Shown here: positions 13,702 through 22,373 of the stretch, piece by piece
Layout of the letters: every line of letters starts with the position of its first letter
How positions within the stretch are numbered: position 1 is the stretch's first letter
Assembly (NCBI GenBank): GCA_031555145.1
Contig: JAVBUR010000051.1
Coordinates: forward strand, 1 to 23,608
Length of the DNA stretch: 23,608 nt
DNA from: JAJDIA01 sp031555145
GTDB taxonomy: Bacteria; Bacteroidota; Bacteroidia; Bacteroidales; Tannerellaceae
Direction of reading: 5' to 3'
Notes under the pieces: generated by a model
Databases searched by the model: none
What the model saw: only the letters and a program-made list of their open reading frames with translations
What the model was told of the DNA's origin: nothing
Position numbers and translations under genes: made by a program

Positions 13702-16700
13702 ATGGCAACGATTTCCGAATTAAGTATTAAGCGACCCGTACTGTCCACCGTTATCGTGCTGGTGATCCTCCTTTTTGGGATGATCGGATACCAGTCGTTG
13801 GGCGTACGCGAGTTCCCGAGTGTAGACCAGCCGATCATCTCGGTCAGCACCTCCTACCCGGGTGCCAACGCGGAAGTGATCATGAACCAGATCACCGAAC
13901 CGCTCGAACAGAATATCAACGGTATCCCTGGTATCCGCTCACTGAGCAGTGTCAGTAGCCAGGGGAGCAGCCGTATCACAGTAGAATTTGAACTCTCGGT
14001 CGACCTCGAAACAGCGGCCAACGACGTACGCGACAAGGTCTCACGCGCCCAGCGCAATCTGCCCCGTGACTGCGACCCACCTACCGTGTCGAAGGCCGAC
14101 GCCGACGCTACGCCTATTATGCAGATCGGTATCCGCAGTTCGCAGCGTTCGCTGATGGAACTGAGTGAGATTGCCGAACTAACGGTTAAAGAACGCTTGC
14201 AGACGATCCAGAATGTGAGTGCCGTGGATCTTTGGGGACAGAAACGCTACTCGATGCGCCTCTGGCTCGATCCGGTGAAGATGGCCGGCTATGGCGTCAC
14301 CCCGCTCGACATCCGTAGCGCCGTAGACGCCGAGAACGTGGAACTTCCTTCGGGTAGTATCGAAGGAAACACGGTGGAACTGTCTATCCGTACCCTGGGG
14401 CTGATGTCGACAGCGAAAGAATTCAACGACCTTATTGTAAAGGAAAGTGGCGAGAACATCGTCCGCTTCTCCGATGTCGGCCGTGCCGAACTGGCGCCGG
14501 AAGATATCAAGAGTATGCTCCGCCGCAACGGCGAGCCAATGGTGATCAGCGTCATCGTTCCCCAGCCGGGCGCCAACCATATCGAGATTGCCAATGAAGC
14601 CTATAAACGTATCGAGCAATTGTCGAAAGACCTTCCGGAGGATGTGTCGGTCGAGATGGTATATGATAACACCCGCTTCATCCGCGCTTCCATTTACGAG
14701 GTACAGGAGACGATCTATATCGCCTTCCTGCTCGTGGTACTGATCATCTTCCTCTTCCTGCGCGACTGGCGTGTGACGCTGGTACCGGTAGTGGTGATCC
14801 CTGTCTCACTCGTGGGCGCCTTCTTCGTGATGTATATTGCGGGCTTCTCCATCAATGTGCTGACGATGTTGGCCGTGGTACTGGCCGTGGGGTTGGTGGT
14901 GGACGATGCCATTGTGGTGACCGAGAATATCTATGTCCGTATCGAACGGGGCATGTCGCCCAGGGAAGCGGGTATCGAAGGTTCTGCAGAGATCTTCTTT
15001 GCGGTGATCTCGACCACCATCACGCTGATCTCCGTATTCCTGCCGATCGTCTTTATGCAGGGGATGACCGGACGACTGTTCAAGGAGTTTAGTATCGTCA
15101 TTGCCGGATCGGTAGGTATCTCCGCCTTTGTGGCGTTGACCTTTACACCGATGTTGGCGACCAAGATGCTGAAGCGACGCGAACGCAAGAACTGGTTCTA
15201 CCGTAAGACGGAACCTTTCTTCGAAGGGCTGAATACGCTCTATGCTTCTTCGCTCGATAAATTTCTCCACAAGAAGATATGGGCGATACCCATCGTCGTG
15301 TTGATGTTCGGGGCGATCTTCTACTTCTGGCAAACGATTCCGTCCGAACTCTCACCGCTGGAAGACCGTTCACAGGTATCGATCAATATGCGCGGGCCGG
15401 AAGGTTCCACGTTTGAATTTATACGCGACTTTGCCGACGATATCGAGCAGATAGCCGACTCGCTTGCCCCCGAACGGGTATCGACCATGTTACGTTCGTT
15501 CGGTAGCAACGCCTTCCTCAGCATCGTGTTGCCTGACATCCAGGACCGTGAACGCTCACAGGCGGAGATTGCCGAATCTCTTTCGGCCGCCATGCGGAAG
15601 GAGACCAAGGCGCGCGCCTTCGTACAACAGCAATCCACCTTCGGCGGACAGCGCGGCGGTATGCCTGTACAGTATGTACTACAGGCGCCCAATATCGAGA
15701 TGCTGCGTGAATACATCCCTGAATTTATGCGCCGTGTGAATGAAAGCCCGGTATTCCAGATGGCCGACGTGAACCTCAAATTCACCAAACCCGAAGCCCG
15801 TATCGAGATCAACCGCGACAAGGCTTCCCTGCTCGGCGTCAGTACGCGTAATATTGCACAGACGTTGCAATATGCACTGAGCGGTCAGCGTATGGGTTAC
15901 TTCTACCTCAACGGTAAGCAATATCAGATCCTGGGCGAGATCAACCGCCAGCAGCGTAATACGCCGTTGAACCTCAAGTCCATCTATGTACGCAGCAATA
16001 GCGGATCGATGATCCAACTCGATAACCTTGTCTCCCTGCAGGAGAACGTGGCGCCGCCGCAGCTTTACCGTTATAACCGTTTCGTGTCGGCTACCGTATC
16101 GAGCGGGTTGAACAAGGGTTATACGCTGGGCGACGGGCTGAACGAGATGGATAAGATCGCCGCCGAAGTGCTGAGCGACAGCTTCCGTACCGCCTTGTCG
16201 GGCGAATCGAAGGAGTTCCGCGAAAGTTCCGACAGCCTGATGTTTGCCATGGTGTTGGCGCTGATCATGATCTACCTCGTGTTAGCGGCTCAGTTTGAGA
16301 GCTTCAAAGACCCGCTGGTGGTGATGTTCACCGTACCGTTGGCTTTGGCGGGCGCACTGGCGTTTATGGCGATGTCGGGCGTGACGATGAATATCTTCAG
16401 CCAGATCGGTATTATCATGTTGATCGGGTTGGTGGCGAAAAACGGTATCCTGATCGTAGAGTTTGCCAACCAACGGCAGGAGCATGGGTTAACGATGGAT
16501 GAGGCCATTCGTGTCGCCTCCACGCAACGTCTGCGTCCGATCCTGATGACCAGTGTATCGACCATTCTGGGATTGTTGCCCCTTGTGTTCGCTTCGGCCG
16601 AAGGAGCCAACGGACGTATCGCCATGGGTACAGGGGTAGTCGGAGGTATGTTGGTATCCACCTTCCTGACACTGTATATCGTCCCCGCCATGTATTCATT

Positions 16701-16737
16701 CATATCTACTGACAGACAACGGAAAAAAGACGCATGA
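13702..16737 (+). CDS. RND efflux pump, inner-membrane subunit (AcrB/MexB type)
   Basis: A 1011-residue hydrophobe/amphiphile-efflux RND pump: a first membrane segment at the N terminus (VLSTVIVLVILLFGMIGYQ), a large periplasmic loop, six membrane segments, a second periplasmic loop and a final membrane block. Proton-relay residues are present: the Asp pair D401-D402 in VGLVVDDAIVV (segment 4) and Lys913 in GLVAKNGILIVEFAN (segment 10). Overall length is close to other members of this family. It exports drugs, detergents, bile-type compounds or other amphiphiles using the proton gradient; the substrate is not predictable. The gene starts 8 nt after the adaptor and its last codons overlap the TolC-type gene by 4 nt (ATGA), indicating translational coupling. 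Confidence 0.95.
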   Translation: MATISELSIKRPVLSTVIVLVILLFGMIGYQSLGVREFPSVDQPIISVSTSYPGANAEVIMNQITEPLEQNINGIPGIRSLSSVSSQGSSRITVEFELSVDLETAANDVRDKVSRAQRNLPRDCDPPTVSKADADATPIMQIGIRSSQRSLMELSEIAELTVKERLQTIQNVSAVDLWGQKRYSMRLWLDPVKMAGYGVTPLDIRSAVDAENVELPSGSIEGNTVELSIRTLGLMSTAKEFNDLIVKESGENIVRFSDVGRAELAPEDIKSMLRRNGEPMVISVIVPQPGANHIEIANEAYKRIEQLSKDLPEDVSVEMVYDNTRFIRASIYEVQETIYIAFLLVVLIIFLFLRDWRVTLVPVVVIPVSLVGAFFVMYIAGFSINVLTMLAVVLAVGLVVDDAIVVTENIYVRIERGMSPREAGIEGSAEIFFAVISTTITLISVFLPIVFMQGMTGRLFKEFSIVIAGSVGISAFVALTFTPMLATKMLKRRERKNWFYRKTEPFFEGLNTLYASSLDKFLHKKIWAIPIVVLMFGAIFYFWQTIPSELSPLEDRSQVSINMRGPEGSTFEFIRDFADDIEQIADSLAPERVSTMLRSFGSNAFLSIVLPDIQDRERSQAEIAESLSAAMRKETKARAFVQQQSTFGGQRGGMPVQYVLQAPNIEMLREYIPEFMRRVNESPVFQMADVNLKFTKPEARIEINRDKASLLGVSTRNIAQTLQYALSGQRMGYFYLNGKQYQILGEINRQQRNTPLNLKSIYVRSNSGSMIQLDNLVSLQENVAPPQLYRYNRFVSATVSSGLNKGYTLGDGLNEMDKIAAEVLSDSFRTALSGESKEFRESSDSLMFAMVLALIMIYLVLAAQFESFKDPLVVMFTVPLALAGALAFMAMSGVTMNIFSQIGIIMLIGLVAKNGILIVEFANQRQEHGLTMDEAIRVASTQRLRPILMTSVSTILGLLPLVFASAEGANGRIAMGTGVVGGMLVSTFLTLYIVPAMYSFISTDRQRKKDA

Positions 16738-18074
16738 AACAATTGATTATCTATATAGCCCTGGTGATGGTCGCCGTATCGGCCACCGCACAGGAACGGC
16801 TCAACCTCCGTCAATGCATCGAGACGGGGCTGGAACGTAACTACTCGATCCGTATCATCCGGAACGAACAACAGATCAGTGCCAATAACGCTACGCTGGG
16901 GAATGCCGGCGCACTGCCGACCTTCGATATGAGCGGAGGTTTGAGCGGGACGGTCACCAACACTACCAGCGACCTGCGCGCCGGTGGAACGGAAAAGACG
17001 AACGGTGTCTCGAACGAAACCGGCAATATCGGCCTGAACATGAGCTGGACTATCTTCGACGGTTTCGGTATCCAGGCTTCCTACGAACGGTTGAAAGAAC
17101 TCAAGCGGATGGGCGAGTTGAACACGCGCCTCACAATGGAGGATTTCGTCGCCAGTATCTCCAGTGAATACTATAACTTGATCCGGCAGAAGATCCGGTT
17201 GCGTAACCTGCGGTCATCGCTCGAACTGTCGCGCGAACGTGTACGCATTGTCGAGCAACATTACTTCATCGGCTCCAAGTCGGGGCTCGAACTCAAACAG
17301 GCACAGGTTGACTTCAACGCCGACAGTTCGAACGTGGTCAACCAGTTACAGGTGGTACACCGTTCGCGTATCGCCCTCAACGAACTGATGGCACTCGATA
17401 ATGTGGAAGCCGAGACGCAGATCGCCGACTCGACCATCCTGCCGAACTCCTTCCTCGATGAAGCTGAATTGTGGAGCAGCACAATGGAGACTAATGCATC
17501 GTTGCTCGTCTCTCAGAAGAATATCCTGATCTCCGAACTAGATTACAAGAAGCTGAAAGGACGTAACTATCCGTACGTCCGCCTATCGGCCGGCTATGGG
17601 TATACGGCCAACTGGTATGAGACCGGTTCGTACGACCTCCAGCAACGCCTCGGACTGAACTATGGTGTGACGGTCGGCTTTACACTTTTCGACGGACTCA
17701 ACCGCCGCCGCGAACAACGTAATGCACGTATTACTGTTGAAAACCGCGAGCTGCGTACCCAGGAACTCGAACTCGGCCTGCGTGCCGACATGAGTAACCT
17801 GTGGATGGCCTACCAGAATAACCTCGACCTCTGGAGCCTGGAGAAGAGTAATCTCGTGGTCGCACAGGAAAACTATGCGGTTGCCCTCGACCGTTACCGC
17901 CTGGGCGAACTCTCCGGGATTGAGTTGCGGGAAGCACAGAACAGCCTTCTCTCGGCCGAAGAACGCCGTTCGATCGCCGAGTATTCGACCAAGCTGTGCG
18001 AAGTCTCCCTCCTCCAACTCAGCGGGCAGATCATGAACTATCTGGCAGCTGATCCTGAAAAGGTGAGCTTTTAA
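16734..18074 (+). CDS. TolC-family outer-membrane channel of the RND operon
   Basis: A 446-residue outer-membrane efflux protein. A signal peptide (MKQLIIYIALVMVAVSATAQ) is followed by the typical opening LNLRQCIETGLERNYSIRI and two repeats of long amphipathic helices with short beta segments. The second repeat carries LGLNYGVTVGFTLFDG, a TolC beta-strand phrase, and the helical stretch NYAVALDRYRLGELSGIELREAQ near the end. It should form the trimeric duct for the adaptor and pump encoded just upstream, giving a complete tripartite exporter. The ATG overlaps the pump's stop. No clear terminator follows; the next gene begins 50 nt downstream with its own promoter candidate. Confidence 0.93.
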   Translation: MKQLIIYIALVMVAVSATAQERLNLRQCIETGLERNYSIRIIRNEQQISANNATLGNAGALPTFDMSGGLSGTVTNTTSDLRAGGTEKTNGVSNETGNIGLNMSWTIFDGFGIQASYERLKELKRMGELNTRLTMEDFVASISSEYYNLIRQKIRLRNLRSSLELSRERVRIVEQHYFIGSKSGLELKQAQVDFNADSSNVVNQLQVVHRSRIALNELMALDNVEAETQIADSTILPNSFLDEAELWSSTMETNASLLVSQKNILISELDYKKLKGRNYPYVRLSAGYGYTANWYETGSYDLQQRLGLNYGVTVGFTLFDGLNRRREQRNARITVENRELRTQELELGLRADMSNLWMAYQNNLDLWSLEKSNLVVAQENYAVALDRYRLGELSGIELREAQNSLLSAEERRSIAEYSTKLCEVSLLQLSGQIMNYLAADPEKVSF

Positions 18075-18098
18075 TAGCAGTCCGTACAGGGAATACTG

Positions 18099-18106
18099 TA
18101 TATTTG
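18099..18106 (+). promoter_or_regulatory. -7 promoter box (TATATTTG) for the methyltransferase-like gene
   Basis: TATATTTG is a full consensus match and ends 18 nt before the ATG at 18125. The in-frame TTG at 18104 lies inside this box, which argues against it as a start. The downstream context TCGC is the same as that after the box at 10901. Confidence 0.5.
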
Positions 18107-18124
18107 TCGCAACAAGGCAGATAT

Positions 18125-18922
18125 ATGAAAGGATTACTGAAGCATACCTTCCTTCGGAAAACAATATTGGGCTACCGCAAACTGCGCCACAGGCGCGGGC
18201 ATGGGGTCCATTCGCCTTTTGTCTTCGCCCTGATCACCAAAGTGATTGAAGAGCGGGGTTCCTATTACAGTTACCAGGATATCGAACTGCTACGCAAGCA
18301 ATACGGCTACCGGACGGAGTCGGTCACCTTCCCCGACCAACGGCGGAAAGGCCGCGAGCGCACCCTGCCACTGGGGCGTCTGTTCCAGCGGGAAGCTATC
18401 CCGGCGCGGAAGGGCACGTTGCTGTTTCGGCTGGCCAACTACTATAAGCCGGGCCGTATCCTACAGATCGGGGGATCGATCGACCTGTCGGCCCTATATC
18501 TGACGGCTTCCGCCCGGGATACCCATTGTGTGGTGATGGAGCATGTGCCGTCCTTCGTTCCCGTTGCCCGCGAAATACTGGATAAAAGGCCCCTCCTCCG
18601 TCCCGTCTCGGTCCATGAAGGCAACTATGCCGCTGAACTTCCGCAGGTACTTGCCGGCATGGGTTCACCTGATTTCGTCTTTTTTAATATCGTCCCTGAA
18701 CAAACCGACCCTGTTTGTTTGTTTAGGGAATGTATTATCCGGGCGAACGAGCAGACGATATTTGTATTCAACGAGATCAAATCGAATGTTGCTATGCGTT
18801 CCTGCTGGCAAGAGGTATGCGCCTCGCCGGAGATTACGGTGGCGGTCGACCTCTATTCGCTCGGCATTGCCTTTGTGAACAAGAAACTGCATAAACGAAT
18901 CTATAAAGCGTATTTGAAATGA
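18125..18922 (+). CDS. Class I methyltransferase-like protein with altered motifs
   Basis: A 265-residue protein. The N terminus carries R-G-H-G-V-H-S-P-F-V-F (24-34), a signature I associate with a Bacteroidetes family annotated as class I SAM-dependent methyltransferase. A Rossmann-like core follows: strand 1 as RILQIGGSIDLSALYL (112 on), a second strand ending VVME, and DFVFFN (183-188). In typical relatives strand 1 reads like LEIGTSxGxS with an acidic residue, and the later strand is DLVFxD; here these are Gln114, Asp120 and Asn188. SAM binding may be altered or lost. I chose ATG 18125 over TTG 18104. The stop overlaps the adenosyltransferase start by 4 nt, so the two are translated together. 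No biochemical role is known to me. Confidence 0.65.
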   Translation: MKGLLKHTFLRKTILGYRKLRHRRGHGVHSPFVFALITKVIEERGSYYSYQDIELLRKQYGYRTESVTFPDQRRKGRERTLPLGRLFQREAIPARKGTLLFRLANYYKPGRILQIGGSIDLSALYLTASARDTHCVVMEHVPSFVPVAREILDKRPLLRPVSVHEGNYAAELPQVLAGMGSPDFVFFNIVPEQTDPVCLFRECIIRANEQTIFVFNEIKSNVAMRSCWQEVCASPEITVAVDLYSLGIAFVNKKLHKRIYKAYLK

Positions 18923-19482
18923 AGAAAAGCTTGATTTATACCGGCGGCGGCGACCGGGGAACCACGTCCCTCGTAGGCGGACAACGCGTATCCAAAGCCG
19001 ACAAGCGCATCGAAAGCTATGGCACGACAGACGAACTCAATTCCTTTGTCGGCTGGCTGATCACTCTGTTGGGTGACGAGGCAGATAAGACGTTTCTCTC
19101 CTTCGTCCAGCATAAGTTCTTCACCATCGGTTCCTACCTGGCGACAGATCCCGAAACAACCGAGATACGGATCCAGAGCCATGTTACCCCCGAAACGATC
19201 GAACGCATCGAACACGAAATCGACCGCATTGACGGCGACCTACCCAAGATGCACCACTTCATCCTGCCGGGTGGATGCCCTTCGGCCGCCGCCGCCCATA
19301 TCTGCCGCACTGTCTGTCGACGCGCCGAACGCGACATCTATCGCCTGGCCGAAACAGCTCCCGTCGAAGAACCACTGCTGATATTCATCAATCGCCTGTC
19401 AGACTATTTCTTCGTACTCGCTCGAAAAGAGTGCCTTTTACATAATGGCGATGAAATTATCTGGGATAATACTTGTATCTAA
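18919..19482 (+). CDS. PduO-type cob(I)alamin adenosyltransferase
   Basis: A 187-residue ATP:cob(I)alamin adenosyltransferase, which converts cobalamin or cobinamide to the adenosyl form in the cytoplasm. The ATP-binding N-terminal motif is TGGGDRGTTSL (8-18), followed by KADKRIESYGTTDELNSFVG, and the family's C-terminal motif is visible in GGCPSAAAAHICRTVCRRAER. Length is normal for the PduO/MMAB group and no extra domains are present. It supplies cofactor for enzymes such as methylmalonyl-CoA mutase, none of which are in the window. The ATG overlaps the methyltransferase-like gene by 4 nt. No terminator was recognised downstream; the next gene has its own promoter 13 nt after this stop. Confidence 0.93.
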   Translation: MKKSLIYTGGGDRGTTSLVGGQRVSKADKRIESYGTTDELNSFVGWLITLLGDEADKTFLSFVQHKFFTIGSYLATDPETTEIRIQSHVTPETIERIEHEIDRIDGDLPKMHHFILPGGCPSAAAAHICRTVCRRAERDIYRLAETAPVEEPLLIFINRLSDYFFVLARKECLLHNGDEIIWDNTCI

Positions 19483-19502
19483 TGAATATTGTTATATTTT
19501 TG
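19472..19502 (+). promoter_or_regulatory. Promoter of the DUF2795 gene
   Basis: A CTTG (19472-19475) is followed after 19 nt by TATTTTTG (19495-19502), a full match to the TAnnTTTG -7 box at the usual spacing. The -33 half lies within the end of the adenosyltransferase gene. Predicted leader is about 50 nt. Confidence 0.6.
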
Positions 19503-19522
19503 CGGAAAATTTGAGAAACCCT

Positions 19523-19541
19523 ACTGCCCATGGTGGGCAGT
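19523..19541 (+). promoter_or_regulatory. Perfect hairpin in the leader of the DUF2795 gene
   Basis: ACTGCCCA and TGGGCAGT form an 8-bp perfect stem with a 3-nt loop (TGG). It lies between the promoter and the ATG at 19558 and is followed only by TTTAA, so it is a poor terminator. It may stabilise the mRNA or regulate it. Confidence 0.55.
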
Positions 19542-19557
19542 TTAATACTGAATACCT

Positions 19558-19779
19558 ATGTATTGGACATTAGAATTAGCATCAAAACTTGAAGACGCCC
19601 CCTGGCCTGCTACCAAGGACGAATTGATTGACTATGCGCAACGTTCAGGCGCTCCCCTGGAAGTGATTGAAAACCTCCAGGAGATGGAAGATGAAGGCGA
19701 AATTTATGAGTGCATGGAAGACATTTGGCCGGATTATCCAAGCAAAGAAGACTTCTTCTTTAACGAAGAAGAGTATTAA
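19558..19779 (+). CDS. Small acidic DUF2795 protein
   Basis: A 73-residue soluble, acidic protein with no signal peptide. The sequence opens MYWTLELASKLEDAPWPATK and contains IDYAQRSGAPLEVIENLQEM and a strongly acidic tail (DEGEIYECMEDIWPDYPSKEDFFFNEEEY). I recognise this as the short Bacteroidetes member of the DUF2795 family, of unknown function; the pattern suggests a small helical domain. It has its own promoter, leader hairpin and terminator and so is expressed alone. Its position just before the T9SS genes may be coincidence. Confidence 0.85.
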   Translation: MYWTLELASKLEDAPWPATKDELIDYAQRSGAPLEVIENLQEMEDEGEIYECMEDIWPDYPSKEDFFFNEEEY

Positions 19780-19819
19780 CAAGCAAAAAACAACGCCTCC
19801 CTCCATAAGGCGAATAAAT

Positions 19820-19854
19820 AAGGCTGCCCCAAAGGCAGCCTTTGCTATTTTTTT
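19820..19854 (+). terminator. Rho-independent terminator after the DUF2795 gene
   Basis: AAGGCTGCC (19820-19828) pairs perfectly with GGCAGCCTT (19834-19842) around a 5-nt loop and is followed, after TGCTA, by a run of eight T. It separates the DUF2795 gene from the T9SS operon. Confidence 0.88.
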
Positions 19855-19920
19855 CAGCGAAACGGGCGGTTGATACAATTTATACGGGAAGGGAACGTTT
19901 TGTAGAATGTGAACAGAGAG

Positions 19921-20910
19921 ATGAAAAGACTATTTGGCCTGATGGCGCTGTTGGTGTGTACCTGTACCGGTGTGGTGCGGGCGCAGGACGACGCGCAATT
20001 CGCCCAGTACTTCATGTCGATGGGGTATTACAATCCCGGTTATGCAGGGGTGAAGGAAGACCTGAACATCTTCGCGACTCACAGTCAGCAATTTGTCGGA
20101 ATTGAGGGAGAAATGGCTCCCCGGACTACTTTCGTCACGGCGGATATGCCGCTCACCTTCGGACAGTCCACGCACGGTGTAGGGATAGTATTCTCATCCG
20201 ATGTGGCCGGTCTCAAGCAATTCACAAATATGGGAGCGCAATATGCCTACAAGAAGGCCCTCTTCGGCGGAACACTCAGCGTCGGCATCCAGGCAGGCAT
20301 CATGAACGAGACCTGGCATGGCGAAAAAATGATCCTCCCTGGTGAAGACCCTGATAATCCAAGCGGCGGCGGATCAGACGGAGACGACCCATCCCTACCC
20401 CGGACAACCGTCACCGGCATGACACTCGACCTCAACTTCGGAGCCTATTATACCCGCAAGGACTTTTATGCAGGTTTTGCCGTCAGGCATGCCATGGAGC
20501 CGGAGATCAGCCTCGACGAAAACGCAACCGATTACATCGCCCGTACGTTTAATTTAACAGCCGGATACAATATTCAAACCCGTAACCCGTTGTATCAATT
20601 ACAACCATCGGTGTTTCTAAAGACCAACATGACAGTTACCATGGCGGATCTGACAGCACGGATGGTATATAATAATATGTTTAACGGTGGGGTGTCCTGG
20701 CGTATCAGCGATTCGGGCTTCAGTAGTGCGGTCGTGGTACTGTTAGGCGCCACTTTCGGCCGCTTCCAGGTAGGATACGCATATGACTTCCCAACCTCTG
20801 CGTTATCGAAAGCCACCACGGGAAGCCACGAGTTGATGATGAAATACAGCTTCAAGCTGAAGAAAACGAAAACAGGAAAAAACAAACACAAAAGTGTACG
20901 TATATTATAA
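19921..20910 (+). CDS. porP: PorP/SprF family type IX secretion membrane protein
   Basis: A 329-residue outer-membrane protein of the PorP/SprF family, with a signal peptide (MKRLFGLMALLVCTCTG, cleaved near VRAQDD) and the family's opening phrases QDDAQFAQYFMSMGYYNPGYAG and LPLTFGQ-like ADMPLTFGQSTHGVG. The rest is beta-barrel-like with alternating strands (FNLTAGYNI, FGRFQVGYAYDFPTS) and a basic C terminus. PorP is a component of the type IX secretion machine and partners with PorK/L/M. The frame also has a GTG at 19909, but the ATG at 19921 gives the cleaner signal peptide. gldK begins 7 nt after its stop, so it heads the T9SS operon. No strong promoter was found; the 66 nt before it contain only a weak box. 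Confidence 0.88.
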   Translation: MKRLFGLMALLVCTCTGVVRAQDDAQFAQYFMSMGYYNPGYAGVKEDLNIFATHSQQFVGIEGEMAPRTTFVTADMPLTFGQSTHGVGIVFSSDVAGLKQFTNMGAQYAYKKALFGGTLSVGIQAGIMNETWHGEKMILPGEDPDNPSGGGSDGDDPSLPRTTVTGMTLDLNFGAYYTRKDFYAGFAVRHAMEPEISLDENATDYIARTFNLTAGYNIQTRNPLYQLQPSVFLKTNMTVTMADLTARMVYNNMFNGGVSWRISDSGFSSAVVVLLGATFGRFQVGYAYDFPTSALSKATTGSHELMMKYSFKLKKTKTGKNKHKSVRIL

Positions 20911-20917
20911 ATAGTAT

Positions 20918-22330
20918 ATGAAGAAAGTATTAGTTATACTTGCAGCCTTGACCCTGCTTACCTCATGCGGCAGGTCAATGATGGGATCGGGAGGAGAAGT
21001 GACCGGCGTACGTTCGGTTGCCATCAATGAACCGGCACCCTACGGCATGGTGCTGATCAAACGCGGTGCATTCGAAATGGGGCCGGCCGACAAAGATTCG
21101 CTCTGGGGCATTATGCCCGAGACCAAAGGCGTCTCGTTCGATGCCTTCTGGATGGACCAGACCGAGGTGACAAACGCCAAGTACCGTCAGTTCCTCTATT
21201 GGGTGCGCGATTCCATTATCCGCGAACGCCTGTCGGAGATCAACGACCTGTATAAGATCACCGAAGACCGGTATGGCGATCCCGTCACCCCGCATCTCGA
21301 CTGGAGCCGCCCCATTCCCTGGAAGCGCGCTGCCGAAGATGAGATGGAAGCCATCGAAAGCGTCAATTATACCCATCCGGTGACCGGCGAGAAAAGCCTC
21401 GACATGAAGCAGATGATCTATAAGTACGAGTGGTACGACCATACCTCCGCCGCCCTGCGCAAGCACCGGCTGAATCCTGCCGACCGTGTACGCAATACCG
21501 ATATCACCGTCGATCCGAACGAGGTAGTGATGATCTCCAAAGATACGGCCTACGTCACCGACGAGGGCATCATCATCAACGAAACCATCACCCGCCCGCT
21601 TGCCAGCGAATGGGACTTCCTCAATACCTATATCGTCAATGTCTATCCCGACGAGACCTCGTGGGTGAACGATTTCAACAATGCATACAACGAACCCTAT
21701 ATGCGGATGTATTTCTCACATCCGGGTTATGACGACTATCCTGTAGTGGGTGTATCCTGGGAACAAGCCAATGCCTACTGTGCATGGCGCACGAACCTCT
21801 ACAAGGAATCGATCAACCTGCCCGCCGGACAGGCCATCGAATCCTTCCGTCTGCCGACCGAAGGTGAGTGGGAATATGCCGCCCGTACGGGTAAGAACGA
21901 ATACAAATATCCGTGGGCTTCCGACGAACTGCAAAGCGGCAAAGGTTGCTTCCTCGGCAACTTCAAACCGGGCGACGGCGACTATACCCAAGACGGACAT
22001 ATGATCACCGCCCGTGTAGGTTCGTACGCACCGAACGAATTCGGGCTGTTCGACATGGCAGGTAACGTCTCTGAGTGGACATCGACCTCCTACTCCGAAT
22101 CCGGTCCCTCACAAATGAGCGACATGAACCCCACGCTGATCTACAACGCGGCCAAGGAAGACCCCTACGCGATGAAGAAGAAAGTCGTCCGCGGTGGTTC
22201 GTGGAAAGACGTATCGCAGTTTATCCGCTCGGATATGCGTACGTTCGAATACCAGAACGAATCCCGTTCTTACATCGGATTCCGCTGCGTCCGTACACAG
22301 GTGGGATTCTCCAAATCAAAAGGTAAATAA
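20918..22330 (+). CDS. gldK: GldK/PorK type IX secretion lipoprotein
   Basis: A 470-residue outer-membrane lipoprotein (lipobox LTSC, Cys17). It has a formylglycine-generating-enzyme (SUMF1/FGE-sulfatase) fold: GMVLIKRGAFEMG near the N terminus, DQTEVTNAKYRQF, a long insertion (about residues 110-260), then RLPTEGEWEYAAR and the end GNVSEWTS to VVRGGSW and IGFRCV. At the FGE catalytic site, the segment after GGS reads WKDVSQFIRS, where active enzymes have two Cys; both are absent, as expected for a structural ring component. With GldN (not in the window) it forms the periplasmic ring of the T9SS, attached to the outer membrane. It lies between porP and gldL in the standard order. Confidence 0.93.
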   Translation: MKKVLVILAALTLLTSCGRSMMGSGGEVTGVRSVAINEPAPYGMVLIKRGAFEMGPADKDSLWGIMPETKGVSFDAFWMDQTEVTNAKYRQFLYWVRDSIIRERLSEINDLYKITEDRYGDPVTPHLDWSRPIPWKRAAEDEMEAIESVNYTHPVTGEKSLDMKQMIYKYEWYDHTSAALRKHRLNPADRVRNTDITVDPNEVVMISKDTAYVTDEGIIINETITRPLASEWDFLNTYIVNVYPDETSWVNDFNNAYNEPYMRMYFSHPGYDDYPVVGVSWEQANAYCAWRTNLYKESINLPAGQAIESFRLPTEGEWEYAARTGKNEYKYPWASDELQSGKGCFLGNFKPGDGDYTQDGHMITARVGSYAPNEFGLFDMAGNVSEWTSTSYSESGPSQMSDMNPTLIYNAAKEDPYAMKKKVVRGGSWKDVSQFIRSDMRTFEYQNESRSYIGFRCVRTQVGFSKSKGK

Positions 22331-22373
22331 CAACAAACCACAGATAATATTCTGATATAATAGCACAAAGACA

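Noticed and set aside
18104..18124. TTG start 7 codons upstream for the methyltransferase-like gene
   Set aside because: The TTG lies inside a consensus -7 promoter box, so it would not be in the transcript.
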